This document shows positions 8,426 through 17,899 of a stretch of DNA of 64,000 nt, one piece after another (within the stretch, counting starts at the first letter, position 1; each line of letters starts with the position of its first letter). The notes below the pieces were generated by a model. That model saw only the letters and a program-made list of their open reading frames with translations, was not told the origin of the DNA and did no database searches. The stretch spans positions 1 through 64,000 of the forward strand of contig JAPLDF010000068.1 in NCBI GenBank assembly GCA_026391835.1. Reading direction: 5' to 3'. The position numbers were made by a program, and so were the translations under genes. Source of the DNA: Bacteroidota bacterium (lineage in GTDB: Bacteria; Bacteroidota; Bacteroidia; Bacteroidales; FEN-979).

Positions 8426-8998
8426 ATGAAAAATCTAAAAGCAATTGTTTTACTCCTTGTTCTTATCACAGGAATTCCTCTAATAGCCTTCAGTGGCAAT
8501 GGCCCGGCTGATCCTGCCGGAAAAGGCAACGGTATCCTCGGATTCGGATTTGGCCCTGCCATTCCCTTTTATGGCGGTGAAGGCTTCGGGCCTGCCTTCA
8601 TGGTGCATTACGATCACGGCATCTGGCAGGCCGGCCCCGGAACGATCAGCCTGGGCGGACAAATCGGAACATCTTTTTTCTGGCACAACTATTCACACAA
8701 AGAAGTTCAGTACAGGGACAACTGGACAAACCTGGCTTTTGTTTTCAGGGGGGCCTATCATTACGGCTGGAAAGTTCCGGGTCTCGATACCTATGCCGGT
8801 TTTGGCGGGGGAACCCTGGTAAGCATGTACAACGACGGCGGCTATTACCCCGACAAACAACCCACCCACGTGAGTTACCTGCCAACTGCCTTTATGGGCG
8901 CCTCCTATTTCTTCAACGATGTGGTTGGCGTGAATGCAGAGTGTGGCTATAACTTTGCATTTATTTCGATTGGCCTTAATTTCAGGCTGACAAGATAG
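8426..8998 (+). CDS. Outer-membrane beta-barrel protein
   Basis: 190 residues from ATG 8426 (MKNLKAIVLLLVLITG), with a signal peptide and then alternating glycine- and aromatic-rich strands (IGTSFFWHNYS, FVFRGAYHYGW) ending NFAFISIGLNFRLTR, which fits a small eight-stranded barrel with a terminal aromatic. Function unknown; similar small barrels are common in Bacteroidota. It is alone between sites E and F. A longer frame from 8285 is rejected because the promoter lies inside it. Confidence 0.8.
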   Translation: MKNLKAIVLLLVLITGIPLIAFSGNGPADPAGKGNGILGFGFGPAIPFYGGEGFGPAFMVHYDHGIWQAGPGTISLGGQIGTSFFWHNYSHKEVQYRDNWTNLAFVFRGAYHYGWKVPGLDTYAGFGGGTLVSMYNDGGYYPDKQPTHVSYLPTAFMGASYFFNDVVGVNAECGYNFAFISIGLNFRLTR

Positions 8999-9035
8999 TC
9001 CTTCAGACAAAAAATCGTTCCGCGGTTTTAACCGG

Positions 9036-9104
9036 AATGTGTGAAAGATGTAATATATATCCAAAATTATATAACGGTTGGCCGCATGCCTGAACATACC
9101 TTTG
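9036..9104 (+). promoter_or_regulatory. Regulon site F and promoter of the DUF5670/AI-2E/GH130/GT4 unit
   Basis: AATGTGTGAAAG, ATGTAAT (9048-9054), 14 nt, ATATAAC (9069-9075), 25 nt, and a perfect -7 box TACCTTTG at 9097-9104. First gene starts at 9167. Confidence 0.88.
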
Positions 9105-9166
9105 TTCATCTATTTAAAACAAACCTGACCCGCAGGAAACGGGTAACCTTAAAAAACAAACAAGTC

Positions 9167-9322
9167 ATGGGAAGTTTATTATACATCATCGCGGTCATCC
9201 TGATCATTGGCTGGGCAATTGGATTTTTTGCATACAGCGCCGGCGGGCTCATACACATTTTGCTTGTCATTGCACTTATTGCAATAATAGTACGGGTAAT
9301 CCAGGGCAGAAATATCGTTTAA
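9167..9322 (+). CDS. Small membrane protein of the lmo0937/DUF5670 family
   Basis: 51 residues from ATG 9167 (MGSLLYIIAVILIIGWAIGF). Two hydrophobic helices around a GGLIH turn, then a basic end (RVIQGRNIV), match the lmo0937-type family of about 50 residues, widespread near stress genes; function unknown. The longer frame from 9041 starts inside the promoter and is rejected. The stop is 4 nt before the AI-2E gene, so the two are cotranscribed. Confidence 0.88.
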   Translation: MGSLLYIIAVILIIGWAIGFFAYSAGGLIHILLVIALIAIIVRVIQGRNIV

Positions 9323-9326
9323 AGCC

Positions 9327-10436
9327 GTGGCAGATAAAGAAATTAACCTCCCGTTTTACGCAAGGATAACAATTTTCCTGGTCGGTTCCTTTGCCCTGAT
9401 AGCGATGTTATACATCGCCCAGGGCATTGTTGTCCCGATTGTCTTCGCAATAATTATTGCGATCCTGCTTCAACCGGTGGTTAATTTTTTTCTCAGGCTG
9501 CGTATAAACAGGCTTCTTTCCATTGCGATCACCCTGTTCCTTACTTTTTTGATCATCCTTGCATTTGGATTTCTCCTGTTTTCCCAGTTAAGCCGGTTCA
9601 GTGAATCATGGCCGATCCTGGTCGAAAAATTTACCGGGATCCTCAACCAGACCATTACGTGGTCGGCGGAATATTTCGATATCAAGCCACAGAAAATCCA
9701 TGAATGGATCATAAAAACCAAGAATGAACTCATCAACACCAGCAGCGCAGCCATCGGACAAACCCTTGTCTCGCTTGGAAGCGGTGTGGTGGTGATCCTG
9801 CTCGTTCCGACATACGTATTCATGATATTGTATTATCAGCCGCTCCTGCTCGATTTCATTCGCAAACTGTTTGCCAAAACCCATCAAAGCCAGGTTAGCG
9901 AGATCGTTACCCAAACGAAAACCGTTATTCAGCACTACCTGGTCGGATTGGTGATCGAGGCCATCATTGTTGCAACACTTGATACAGCTGCGTTGCTGAT
10001 CCTTGGCATTGATTATGCAATACTCCTCGGCATCATCGGGGCCTTGCTCAATGTCATTCCCTACATCGGGGGAATTGTGGCGGTTGCCCTCCCAATGATG
10101 ATTGCGGTGGCAACCAAATCGACTGCCTGGTATGCCTTGTATGTCCTTGCTGCCTATTATTTCATTCAACTCATTGACAATAACTACATCGTGCCCATCA
10201 TCGTTTCATCGAAAGTAAAGATCAACGCGTTGTTCTCGATCATCGTGGTCATTGCAGGCAATGCCTTGTGGGGAATACCGGGAATGTTTCTTTCAATACC
10301 GCTCCTGGCCATCATAAAACTTATATTCGATCACATCGAACCACTAAAGCCCTGGGGCTTTTTACTGGGCGACACCATGCCACAGATCTTAAAAATCAAA
10401 CCGATTTTCAAAAAAACAATCAAGACATCCATATGA
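9327..10436 (+). CDS. AI-2E transporter family (PerM/TqsA-like) membrane protein
   Basis: 369 residues, GTG start at 9327. Hydrophobic segments at about 13-75 (paired N-terminal helices), 150-170 and 205-345, with the conserved LGAL-like region ILLGIIGALLNVIPYIGG, identify the AI-2E transporter family. Members export signals or act as Na+/H+ antiporters; the substrate cannot be predicted here. Second gene of the site F unit; its TGA overlaps the ATG of the GH130 gene (ATGA). Confidence 0.9.
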   Translation: MADKEINLPFYARITIFLVGSFALIAMLYIAQGIVVPIVFAIIIAILLQPVVNFFLRLRINRLLSIAITLFLTFLIILAFGFLLFSQLSRFSESWPILVEKFTGILNQTITWSAEYFDIKPQKIHEWIIKTKNELINTSSAAIGQTLVSLGSGVVVILLVPTYVFMILYYQPLLLDFIRKLFAKTHQSQVSEIVTQTKTVIQHYLVGLVIEAIIVATLDTAALLILGIDYAILLGIIGALLNVIPYIGGIVAVALPMMIAVATKSTAWYALYVLAAYYFIQLIDNNYIVPIIVSSKVKINALFSIIVVIAGNALWGIPGMFLSIPLLAIIKLIFDHIEPLKPWGFLLGDTMPQILKIKPIFKKTIKTSI

Positions 10437-11479
10437 TAGAGGTTAAAAAAGAGGGGATCATTTTATCAAAAACCGACCTGGAATTTGAAAACGAAAGTGT
10501 ATTAAATCCCGCAGCTATCCGTGAAGGCGACAATGTCCATCTTTTCTACAGGGCTGTCAGCAACGGGAATCATTCGAGTATAGGATATTGCAGGCTGGAT
10601 GGTCCGCTCACTGTGGCCGAGCGCTGGACTAAACCGATCATGGTCCCTGAACTGGATTTTGAATCACATGGTGTTGAAGATCCTCGAATTGTGAAGATCG
10701 ACGACCTGTATTACATGTCATATACCGGCTATGATGGTATTAATGCCCTCGGGGCTGTGGCTACCTCAAAGGACCTGATCCATTTTAAAAAACAGGGTGT
10801 TGTTGTTCCGCCCATCACCTATGCTGAATTTGTATTCCTTGCCGAGTCGGCCGGAAAAGTAAATGAAAACTACTACCGGAACCAGAAATTCTATTACCAG
10901 GAGGCAGATCCTGAAAAGAAAATGCTGTTGTGGGACAAAAACGTGATTTTCTTTCCCCGCAGGATTAACGGCGACCTGGTATTTCTTCACAGGATCAGGC
11001 CAGGTATCCAGATTGCCGCTGTAAAAAACCTGAAAGATCTTACAAAAGATTATTGGAAAAACTATTTTCTCAACCTGCAGGACCACATTGTTATGGATCC
11101 TGTTCATGGACACGAGTCCAGCTACATTGGCGGAGGCTGCCCTCCCATTGAAACAGAACTCGGGTGGCTGCTGATCTATCATGGCGTGGAAGATACCGAC
11201 AAAGGACTAATTTATTCTGCCTGCGCGGCAGCACTGCTCAACATCAATGATCCCTCAAAGGAAATTGCCCGTTTGCCCTATGCCTTGTTCTCGCCAGAAT
11301 ACGACTGGGAATTGAAAGGTGAGGTAAACAATGTGGTTTTCCCAACCGGTACCGCCCTGTTTGGCGACACCCTGTTCATATATTACGGCGCCGCCGATTC
11401 ACACATTGCCTGTGCCTCATTGAGTTTATCCGCATTAATGAAAGAATTGTTAACATATACCAGAAATAATGAAAAATAG
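10433..11479 (+). CDS. Glycoside hydrolase family 130 protein (mannoside phosphorylase-like)
   Basis: 348 residues from ATG 10433, which overlaps the previous stop. The five-bladed propeller of GH130 is indicated by NPAAIREGDNVHLFYRA, GVEDPRIVKIDD and GGGCPPIETELGWLLIYHG. Known GH130 enzymes phosphorolyse or hydrolyse beta-mannosides. It overlaps the following glycosyltransferase by 11 nt, a pairing seen often in Bacteroidota and suggesting that both act on the same manno-oligosaccharide or glycan store; this is inference. The longer frame from 10268 lies within the AI-2E gene and is rejected. Confidence 0.9.
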   Translation: MIEVKKEGIILSKTDLEFENESVLNPAAIREGDNVHLFYRAVSNGNHSSIGYCRLDGPLTVAERWTKPIMVPELDFESHGVEDPRIVKIDDLYYMSYTGYDGINALGAVATSKDLIHFKKQGVVVPPITYAEFVFLAESAGKVNENYYRNQKFYYQEADPEKKMLLWDKNVIFFPRRINGDLVFLHRIRPGIQIAAVKNLKDLTKDYWKNYFLNLQDHIVMDPVHGHESSYIGGGCPPIETELGWLLIYHGVEDTDKGLIYSACAAALLNINDPSKEIARLPYALFSPEYDWELKGEVNNVVFPTGTALFGDTLFIYYGAADSHIACASLSLSALMKELLTYTRNNEK

Positions 11480-13862
11480 TACAGTTGCCAGTGAACTGGC
11501 TGGCATTTTATTTATAACATCCTATCCGCCAAGAGAATGTGGCATTGCAACTTATTCCCAGGACCTGATCAGGGCCCTGCACAATAAATTCAGCAACTCC
11601 CTTTCGATAAAAGTTTGCGCGCTCGAATCAAATGGAAACACCTATCCGTATCCGGAAGAAGTAAAATATATTTTAAAAACCTCATTGGCCGAAGATTATG
11701 AAAAACTTGCTGAAAGCATCAACCAGGATGACGACATAAAACTGGTGCTCATCCAGCATGAGTTCGGGTTCTTTCACAAGCAGGAACAAGCATTTCTGAC
11801 ACTTCTGTATTCACTTTCAAAGCCGATCGTCATTGTTTTTCACACGGTACTGCCGCATCCGGATGAACAGTTGAAATTAAAAATCCAGCGCATTACTGCT
11901 GTTTGCGAGTCGGTCATCGTGATGACCAACAACTCAGTTCAGATCCTGACAACCGATTATGGCGTACCTCAACAAAAAATAACCATGATTGCGCATGGCA
12001 CCCACCTGGTTCCCCATTTAAGCGAAAAATTTTTAAAGCTGAAGTATGGCCTGAAAGACCGGAAAGTTCTGACAACTTTCGGCTTGCTCAGTTCCGGGAA
12101 AAGCATCGAAACAACGCTTGAAGCATTGCCCGCCATCATTGCGCAAAGTCCCGACGTCATGTTCCTGGTAATCGGTAAAACCCATCCGGAAGTCGTTAAG
12201 GCTGAAGGAGAAAAATACCGGGAAATGCTCGAACAAAAAGTCAGGGAATATGCCATCCAGGACCATGTGCGGTTTATCAACAGTTACCTGCCGCTTGCCG
12301 AACTGCTGGAATACCTGCAGCTCACCGATATATACCTTTTTACATCCAACGATCCGAACCAGGCAGTAAGCGGAACATTTGTATATGCCATGAGCTGCGC
12401 GTGTCCCATCATTTCCACGCCTATTCCCCATGCCAAAGAATTGCTGACAGAAGACACTGGAATCATATTTGATTTCCGAAACCCGCAGCAGTTGGCTGAT
12501 GCCGTGAACCGTTTGCTGAATGATGAACCTTTACGCAGAAATTTCAGTACAAACACCCTGGAGAAAATTGTCTCTACGGCCTGGGAAAACTCAGCCGTTG
12601 CACACGCCACCGTATTCGAACTTGTTGCCGGAGATGACATTAACTTAACGTTCAATCTCCCGGCCATCAACCTGGACCACCTGAAAAAAATGACCACCGG
12701 TACCGGGATCATCCAATTCTCAAAGATCAATCAACCTGATATCAGCACAGGCTATACCCTCGACGACAACGCCAGGGCCCTGATCGCCTCCAGCATGAAT
12801 TATAAAATCACCGGCAACGGGGAGTGCCTTCCCGACATTCAAAAATATCTCGAATTTGTCAGACACTGCCAGCAGCCTGCCGGCGACTTTTTAAACTATA
12901 CCGACAGGAACAACAACTTTACCAGTCAGAATTACGATACCAACCTGGACGATGCCAATGGCAGGGCGGTATGGGCATTGGGCTACCTGATGTCGTTGAA
13001 CGGCATTCTGCCCGAAAAAATCACTGCGAAGGCTCAGGCAATCCTCGACAAATCCCTCCTGCGTATAGGCACAGTGCACTCTACCCGGGCCATGGCCTTT
13101 GCCATCAAGGGAATATACTTCTACCAGGGTGCCGTGAAGAAGAATGAGAACTTCATCCTGATCAGAACCTTCGCCGACCGCCTGGTTCAGATGTACAGGC
13201 ATGAGGCAAAAGATAATTGGCAATGGTTTGAGGGCTACCTTACCTATGCCAACAGCATTTTACCCGAGGCCATGTTGTATGCCTGGCTGCTTACGCGGGA
13301 ACCGGTTTACAAGGAGATTGCCATCTCTTCCCTTGATTTTTTACTGTCGCAAATCTTCAATGAAAACGGGATTGAGGTCATATCCAACAAAAACTGGCTG
13401 CAGAAGGGCGAGGTGGCAATGCATTCCGGCGAGCAACCCATCGATGTTGCCTATACCATCATGACCCTGGGCAAATTCTACGATGTATTTATGGAAGAGG
13501 ACTACCACCAAAAGATGAATACCGCATTCAACTGGTTCCTGGGAAAAAACCGCCTGCATCAGATCATTTACAATCCATGTACCGGCGGATGTTACGACGG
13601 GCTGGAGGAGACGCATGTAAACCTCAACCAGGGTGCGGAATCTACAGTAAGCTACCTGATGGCCAGGCTAACCATGGAAAAGTACACCAGTTCATACAAA
13701 CCATTCAGGTTTCATCTCCGAAATCATTTCTGTGTGCATTCGAAACAAACCGAGCACATCTATTCAACAAGCCATAAAATGCCATACCAGCCATCGGCCC
13801 TTATCCCTTTGCCATTGCTGATGGAAAAGCCCCGGTTAAACCCGGTGCAGGGAAATGTGTGA
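11469..13862 (+). CDS. GT4 glycosyltransferase fused to a C-terminal (alpha/alpha)-barrel-like domain
   Basis: 797 residues. The first about 390 form a GT-B glycosyltransferase of family 4 (FITSYPPRECGIATYSQDL, then VSGTFVYAMSCACPIISTPI, typical donor-binding loop). Residues about 400-770 are helical and glycan-enzyme-like (DDNARALIASSM, DANGRAVWALGYL, EGYLTYANSILPEAMLYAW), resembling (alpha/alpha)6 barrels. Substrate unknown; the linked GH130 suggests mannose. ATG 11469 lies inside the GH130 gene. The stop TGA (13860-13862) is part of the GTGTGA of regulon site G. Confidence 0.87.
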   Translation: MKNSTVASELAGILFITSYPPRECGIATYSQDLIRALHNKFSNSLSIKVCALESNGNTYPYPEEVKYILKTSLAEDYEKLAESINQDDDIKLVLIQHEFGFFHKQEQAFLTLLYSLSKPIVIVFHTVLPHPDEQLKLKIQRITAVCESVIVMTNNSVQILTTDYGVPQQKITMIAHGTHLVPHLSEKFLKLKYGLKDRKVLTTFGLLSSGKSIETTLEALPAIIAQSPDVMFLVIGKTHPEVVKAEGEKYREMLEQKVREYAIQDHVRFINSYLPLAELLEYLQLTDIYLFTSNDPNQAVSGTFVYAMSCACPIISTPIPHAKELLTEDTGIIFDFRNPQQLADAVNRLLNDEPLRRNFSTNTLEKIVSTAWENSAVAHATVFELVAGDDINLTFNLPAINLDHLKKMTTGTGIIQFSKINQPDISTGYTLDDNARALIASSMNYKITGNGECLPDIQKYLEFVRHCQQPAGDFLNYTDRNNNFTSQNYDTNLDDANGRAVWALGYLMSLNGILPEKITAKAQAILDKSLLRIGTVHSTRAMAFAIKGIYFYQGAVKKNENFILIRTFADRLVQMYRHEAKDNWQWFEGYLTYANSILPEAMLYAWLLTREPVYKEIAISSLDFLLSQIFNENGIEVISNKNWLQKGEVAMHSGEQPIDVAYTIMTLGKFYDVFMEEDYHQKMNTAFNWFLGKNRLHQIIYNPCTGGCYDGLEETHVNLNQGAESTVSYLMARLTMEKYTSSYKPFRFHLRNHFCVHSKQTEHIYSTSHKMPYQPSALIPLPLLMEKPRLNPVQGNV

Positions 13863-13922
13863 ATTATGTAAACTATTTTAATAATTATATAAACAATAAA
13901 GCATCTAATGTACCCAATTTTG
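13854..13922 (+). promoter_or_regulatory. Regulon site G and promoter of the AraC-kinase-receiver operon
   Basis: AATGTGTGAATT, ATGTAAA (13866-13872), 14 nt, ATATAAA (13887-13893), 25 nt, -7 box CCAATTTTG ending at 13922. The leader to the TTG start at 14046 is about 115 nt, the longest of all. Since the first gene is an AraC regulator, the site suggests autoregulation. Confidence 0.82.
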
Positions 13923-14045
13923 CAACGTGACAGGTATTGGAATTCAACACAGGTGAAACGTGAATTCTTTATATGACATACAACGTGCACGAATTAACCA
14001 GTTTATAAACCAGATTAGGACATTCCTACATCAAAAATCAACTGT

Positions 14046-14627
14046 TTGAAGATATACATCAAATACATGGTCAGCGCCCGCTGCAAATTAGCGGTGAAAG
14101 AAGCGCTGAAACAACTCGGGTTGCATTTTATCGTCGTTGACCTGGGCGAAGTTGAGATTATGGAAACGCTCACCTCTGAACAGCGGAACAAACTCACACA
14201 GGCACTGCTCGACTCCGGGCTGGAACTGATGGACGACAAGCGGGCTGTTTTGATTGAGCGCATCAAAAATGCAATCATCGAGATGGTCCATCATTCAGAG
14301 GAAACAATCAAAACAAACTTTTCTTCTTTTATCAGTAAAAAGCTGGAACATGATTATACCTACCTTGCCAACCTGTTTTCCGAAGTACAGGGAACCACCA
14401 TCGAGCAATTTATCATATCCCACAAAATTGAGCGGATCAAGGAACTGATCATCTATGATGAATTAAACATCTCGGAAATTGCCTGGAAGATGAATTACAG
14501 CAGCGTTGCCCATCTTTCCAACCAATTCAAAAAAGTGACAGGCCTCTCCCCTTCTCATTTTAAACAACTGAAAGTAAAACGGCGGAGCCTGATTGAAGAC
14601 ATAGGAAATCCGGAGGGTGAAAATTAA
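14046..14627 (+). CDS. Small AraC-family transcriptional regulator (copy 1)
   Basis: 193 residues. A compact N-terminal region (about 1-85) is followed by an AraC two-helix-turn-helix domain (about 95-180: YTYLANLFSEVQGTTIEQF, then LNISEIAWKMNYSSVAHLSNQFKKVTG). TTG at 14046 is the start because the encoded MKIYIKYMVSARCK aligns exactly with the ATG-started second copy (42900-43460, MKLYIKYMVSTRCK). There is no large sensor domain. It sits behind site G and 3 nt ahead of a hybrid histidine kinase. It is the best candidate for the protein that binds the 21-bp direct repeats; that link is inference. Confidence 0.92.
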   Translation: MKIYIKYMVSARCKLAVKEALKQLGLHFIVVDLGEVEIMETLTSEQRNKLTQALLDSGLELMDDKRAVLIERIKNAIIEMVHHSEETIKTNFSSFISKKLEHDYTYLANLFSEVQGTTIEQFIISHKIERIKELIIYDELNISEIAWKMNYSSVAHLSNQFKKVTGLSPSHFKQLKVKRRSLIEDIGNPEGEN

Positions 14628-14630
14628 TAT

Positions 14631-17351
14631 ATGGCAACCACTGGAAAGCACAATAGAAAAGAGAACATGGAAAGAACAAAATCGCACGAAGCCCAGTACG
14701 CCAGCAGCCTGATCGAAGCGAGCCTCGATCCGCTGGTTACCATAAGCCCCGAAGGCAGGATCACCGACGTGAACCAGGCCAAAGTTGAAATTACGGGCAT
14801 TGAGCGCAACAAACTCATCGGAACAAATTTCTACGACTACTTTACCGAGCCGGAAAAAGCGCTGGATGTATATAAGGAAGTTTTCTCAAAAGGTTCCATT
14901 ACGGATTCTCCCCTTACATTCCGGCACAGGGATGGTAAACTGACCAATGTACTATTCAACGGATCAGTATACCGGGATGATGCGGGGAATGTACTTGGCG
15001 CTGTTGTTGTTGCCAGGGACACTGCCGAACAAAAATGGGCGACAGAATTGCGAAATGCCAACAAAGAACTTGCTTTCCAGAACAATGAAAAGGAAAAACG
15101 TGCACAGGAGCTCATCATTGCAAACAAGGAACTTGCCTTTCAAAACGATGAAAAAGAAAAAAGGGCACAGGAGTTAATTATTGCGAACAAGGAACTTGCC
15201 TTCCAAAACGATGAGAAGGAAAAGAGGGCTGCAGAATTAATCATTGCCAACAAGGAACTTGTCTTTCAAAACGAGGAGAAAGGCAAGCGGGCTGCCGAAC
15301 TGGGCATAGCCAACATAGAACTTGCTTTTCAGAATGATGAAAAAGAGAAACGGGCTGCCGAGTTAAGAATTGCAAATTATGCCCGCAGCATCATTGAAGC
15401 AAGCCGCGACCCGTTATTTACGATCAATCCGGCGGGAAAAATTACCGACATGAACAATGCTTCGGTAAACATCACGGGGAGTTCACGTGAAAAACTTACC
15501 GGAACCGACTTCTTCGACTATTTCACCGAGCCTCAGAAAGCACGCAAAATATACCGGGAAGTGTTTGCGAAAGGGTTTGTTGCCGACTTTCCTTTAACCA
15601 TCAAGGATCACAAGCTTACAGATGTATTGCTGAACGGTTCGGTATACAACGATGAACAGGGGAATGTGCTTGGCGTGGTGGTGGTCGCAAGAGATATTAC
15701 CGATCAGAAAAGAATAGAAACCGAACTGACCGAGGCCATCGTGTTTGCAGAATTGGCTACAAGCATTGCGGAAGAAGCCAAAATAAAAGCTGAAAACGCC
15801 ACCAGGGTAGCCGAAAATGCAGTCAAAGCCAAACAGCAGTTTTTGTCGAACATGAGTCACGAAATACGTACCCCGATGAATGCCATTATCGGGTTTACAA
15901 AAGTTTTGTTAAAAACAGATTTGTCGGCAAAACAAAAGGAATATCTCACCGCCATCAAAATGAGCGGCGATGCATTGATCGTGCTCATAAACGACATCCT
16001 CGACCTGGCAAAGGTGGACGCAGGAAAAATGGTTTTTGAACAGACTCCTTTCACAATGGCGTTGTCGATATCGGCTATGCTGCACTTGTTTGAAGCAAAA
16101 ATCCAGGAAAAAAACCTGGCACTGGACATTGATTACGATAAGAAAATTCCTTCGGTGCTTGTTGGCGACCCGGTGCGGCTGCACCAGATTATTCTCAACC
16201 TGGTAAGCAACGCAGTAAAATTCACTTCAAAAGGCAAAATTACGGTAAGCGTCCGCTTGCTTTACGAAGACCAGGAAAAAGCGACCATTGAATTTTCCGT
16301 TTCGGATACCGGGATCGGGATACCCCAAAGCAAACTGGATAAGATCTTTGAAAATTTTCAGCAGGCATCCAGCGGAACATCAAGGCTATACGGGGGAACC
16401 GGGCTTGGGCTTGCCATTGTCAAGCAACTGGTGGAGCCGCAGGGAGGTACCATCCGTGTGGAAAGCAAAGTTGATGAAGGCTCTACCTTCAGTTTTATCC
16501 TTAGTTTTCTAAAAACAAGTGGTGAAGCAGAAGCGGATGACGAACTCGTGGAACTGGATACCGAGATTAAAAATATTAAAGTACTGGTGGTTGAAGACAT
16601 CCCGCTCAACCAGTTGCTGATGAAAACACTGCTGGATGACTTCGGTTTTGAACGCGACATCGCGGCCAATGGTAAAATTGCCATCGAAATACTGCAGAAA
16701 AAATCGTATGATATTGTGCTGATGGATTTGCAGATGCCCGAAATGAACGGGTTTGAAGCAACCGATTATATCCGCACCACCCTGAATTCGAAAATCCCCA
16801 TCATTGCTTTAACCGCCGATGTAACCACGGTCGACCTTGCAAAGTGCAAAGCGGTTGGCATGAATGATTACATCGCCAAACCTGTTGACGAAAGATTGTT
16901 GTACAGTAAAATAGTGGGGCTGGTAAAAAAACCCATGCCGGTAAAAAACAATGACCCGAGCGGGGATAAAAATATCAATCTCCAAAAGGCAAAATGCATC
17001 GACCTGGAATATTTGTTACGCCGTACAAAATCAAACCCGGCGCTGATGATGGAAATGATCTCCCTTTACCTGGAGCAAACCCCGCCACTGATCAAATCCA
17101 TGAAACTGAGCTTCCAGAACAAGGACTGGCATTCCCTTTACGCAGCAGTGCACAAAATGATACCCTCCTTTGCCATCATGGGGATCAGCCCGGATTTCGA
17201 AAACATGGCAAAAAAAATCCAGGAATATGCCAGCACCCAGAACCAGTCTGATGGAATAAATGACATGGTACTTCAGATTGGCAACATTTGTTCACAGGCT
17301 TGTCTTGAATTACAAGAAGAGTTTATCAAAATTAAAAACGCCAATACATGA
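14631..17351 (+). CDS. Hybrid histidine kinase: PAS-coil-PAS-HisKA-HATPase-REC-Hpt
   Basis: 906 residues without clear membrane segments, so probably cytoplasmic. Order: PAS (about 25-135), a 21-residue coiled-coil repeat array (140-244), PAS (about 246-365), helical linker, HisKA with His410 in NMSHEIRTPMN, HATPase (VSDTGIGIP, GGTGLGLAIV), receiver domain with Asp699 in LMDLQMPEM, and a C-terminal Hpt domain with His841 (AAVHKMIPS). This is a complete phosphorelay in one chain. It begins 3 nt after the AraC gene and overlaps the receiver gene by 4 nt, so sensor and regulator are coproduced. The signal is unknown. Confidence 0.93.
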   Translation: MATTGKHNRKENMERTKSHEAQYASSLIEASLDPLVTISPEGRITDVNQAKVEITGIERNKLIGTNFYDYFTEPEKALDVYKEVFSKGSITDSPLTFRHRDGKLTNVLFNGSVYRDDAGNVLGAVVVARDTAEQKWATELRNANKELAFQNNEKEKRAQELIIANKELAFQNDEKEKRAQELIIANKELAFQNDEKEKRAAELIIANKELVFQNEEKGKRAAELGIANIELAFQNDEKEKRAAELRIANYARSIIEASRDPLFTINPAGKITDMNNASVNITGSSREKLTGTDFFDYFTEPQKARKIYREVFAKGFVADFPLTIKDHKLTDVLLNGSVYNDEQGNVLGVVVVARDITDQKRIETELTEAIVFAELATSIAEEAKIKAENATRVAENAVKAKQQFLSNMSHEIRTPMNAIIGFTKVLLKTDLSAKQKEYLTAIKMSGDALIVLINDILDLAKVDAGKMVFEQTPFTMALSISAMLHLFEAKIQEKNLALDIDYDKKIPSVLVGDPVRLHQIILNLVSNAVKFTSKGKITVSVRLLYEDQEKATIEFSVSDTGIGIPQSKLDKIFENFQQASSGTSRLYGGTGLGLAIVKQLVEPQGGTIRVESKVDEGSTFSFILSFLKTSGEAEADDELVELDTEIKNIKVLVVEDIPLNQLLMKTLLDDFGFERDIAANGKIAIEILQKKSYDIVLMDLQMPEMNGFEATDYIRTTLNSKIPIIALTADVTTVDLAKCKAVGMNDYIAKPVDERLLYSKIVGLVKKPMPVKNNDPSGDKNINLQKAKCIDLEYLLRRTKSNPALMMEMISLYLEQTPPLIKSMKLSFQNKDWHSLYAAVHKMIPSFAIMGISPDFENMAKKIQEYASTQNQSDGINDMVLQIGNICSQACLELQEEFIKIKNANT
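15048..15362 (+). repeat. 63-bp tandem repeat encoding a 21-residue coiled-coil unit
   Basis: Five in-frame copies of 63 bp within the histidine kinase encode units of the form LIIANKELAFQNDEKEKRA-x-E, followed by a partial sixth. They lie between the two PAS domains. Copies differ slightly (NANKEL, LVFQNEEKGKRA, GIANIEL). Confidence 0.92.
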
Positions 17352-17782
17352 AACACGAAAATAAAATCAAACTATTCCTGGTAGATGACGATGCCTTGTT
17401 TTTAAAGTCGCTGGAAATCGAATTTCTGCAACATGCCGATTTTGCGATCGAGACATTTGCGACAGGTGAGTTATGTATGGCACATTTATCACACAACCCC
17501 GACGTGATCATCCTCGATTACATGCTCGACGGCGTTGATCAGCACGCAATGAACGGAATCGAAACCCTGGATAAAATAAAGGCCTACAACCCCGACATCC
17601 CGGTGGTGATGCTCTCTTCGCAGGATAAAATAGATGTGGCCATAAGCTGCATGCACCACAGGGCTTTTGATTATGTGGTGAAAAGCGAAACGGCCTTCCT
17701 CCGTTTGCAAAAGATCATCACAACCATTTTCCGCTATAAAAAGATGGAAAAGGAGTTGAGCTGGTACATGGAACGAATGTAG
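17348..17782 (+). CDS. Stand-alone response-regulator receiver protein
   Basis: 144 residues made of one receiver domain: acidic pair LVDDD near residue 14, phosphoacceptor Asp in VIILDYMLDG, Ser in VVMLSSQDK and Lys in YVVKSE. No output domain. Its ATG overlaps the kinase stop (ATGA), so it is the likely acceptor or phosphate sink of the kinase's Hpt domain, a CheY/Spo0F-like role; this is inferred from context. Confidence 0.9.
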   Translation: MKHENKIKLFLVDDDALFLKSLEIEFLQHADFAIETFATGELCMAHLSHNPDVIILDYMLDGVDQHAMNGIETLDKIKAYNPDIPVVMLSSQDKIDVAISCMHHRAFDYVVKSETAFLRLQKIITTIFRYKKMEKELSWYMERM

Positions 17783-17899
17783 ACTCTTCCTCGTCTCCCC
17801 ATTGAACAGGTGTATAACCTGATTTCCTTTTTTTTAACCGGTCTGAATGGCGCATTACAGGTGCATGGTGCCCGGGTATCATTCTGCCAAACCAACAAT

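Noticed and set aside
9041-9166. N-terminal extension of the DUF5670 protein
   Set aside because: It starts within site F, and the family is about 50 residues long.
17783-17899. A regulon site ahead of the P-type ATPases
   Set aside because: No GTGTGAAT, no TRTAAC pair at 21 bp and no TAnnTTTG box at the right distance were found.
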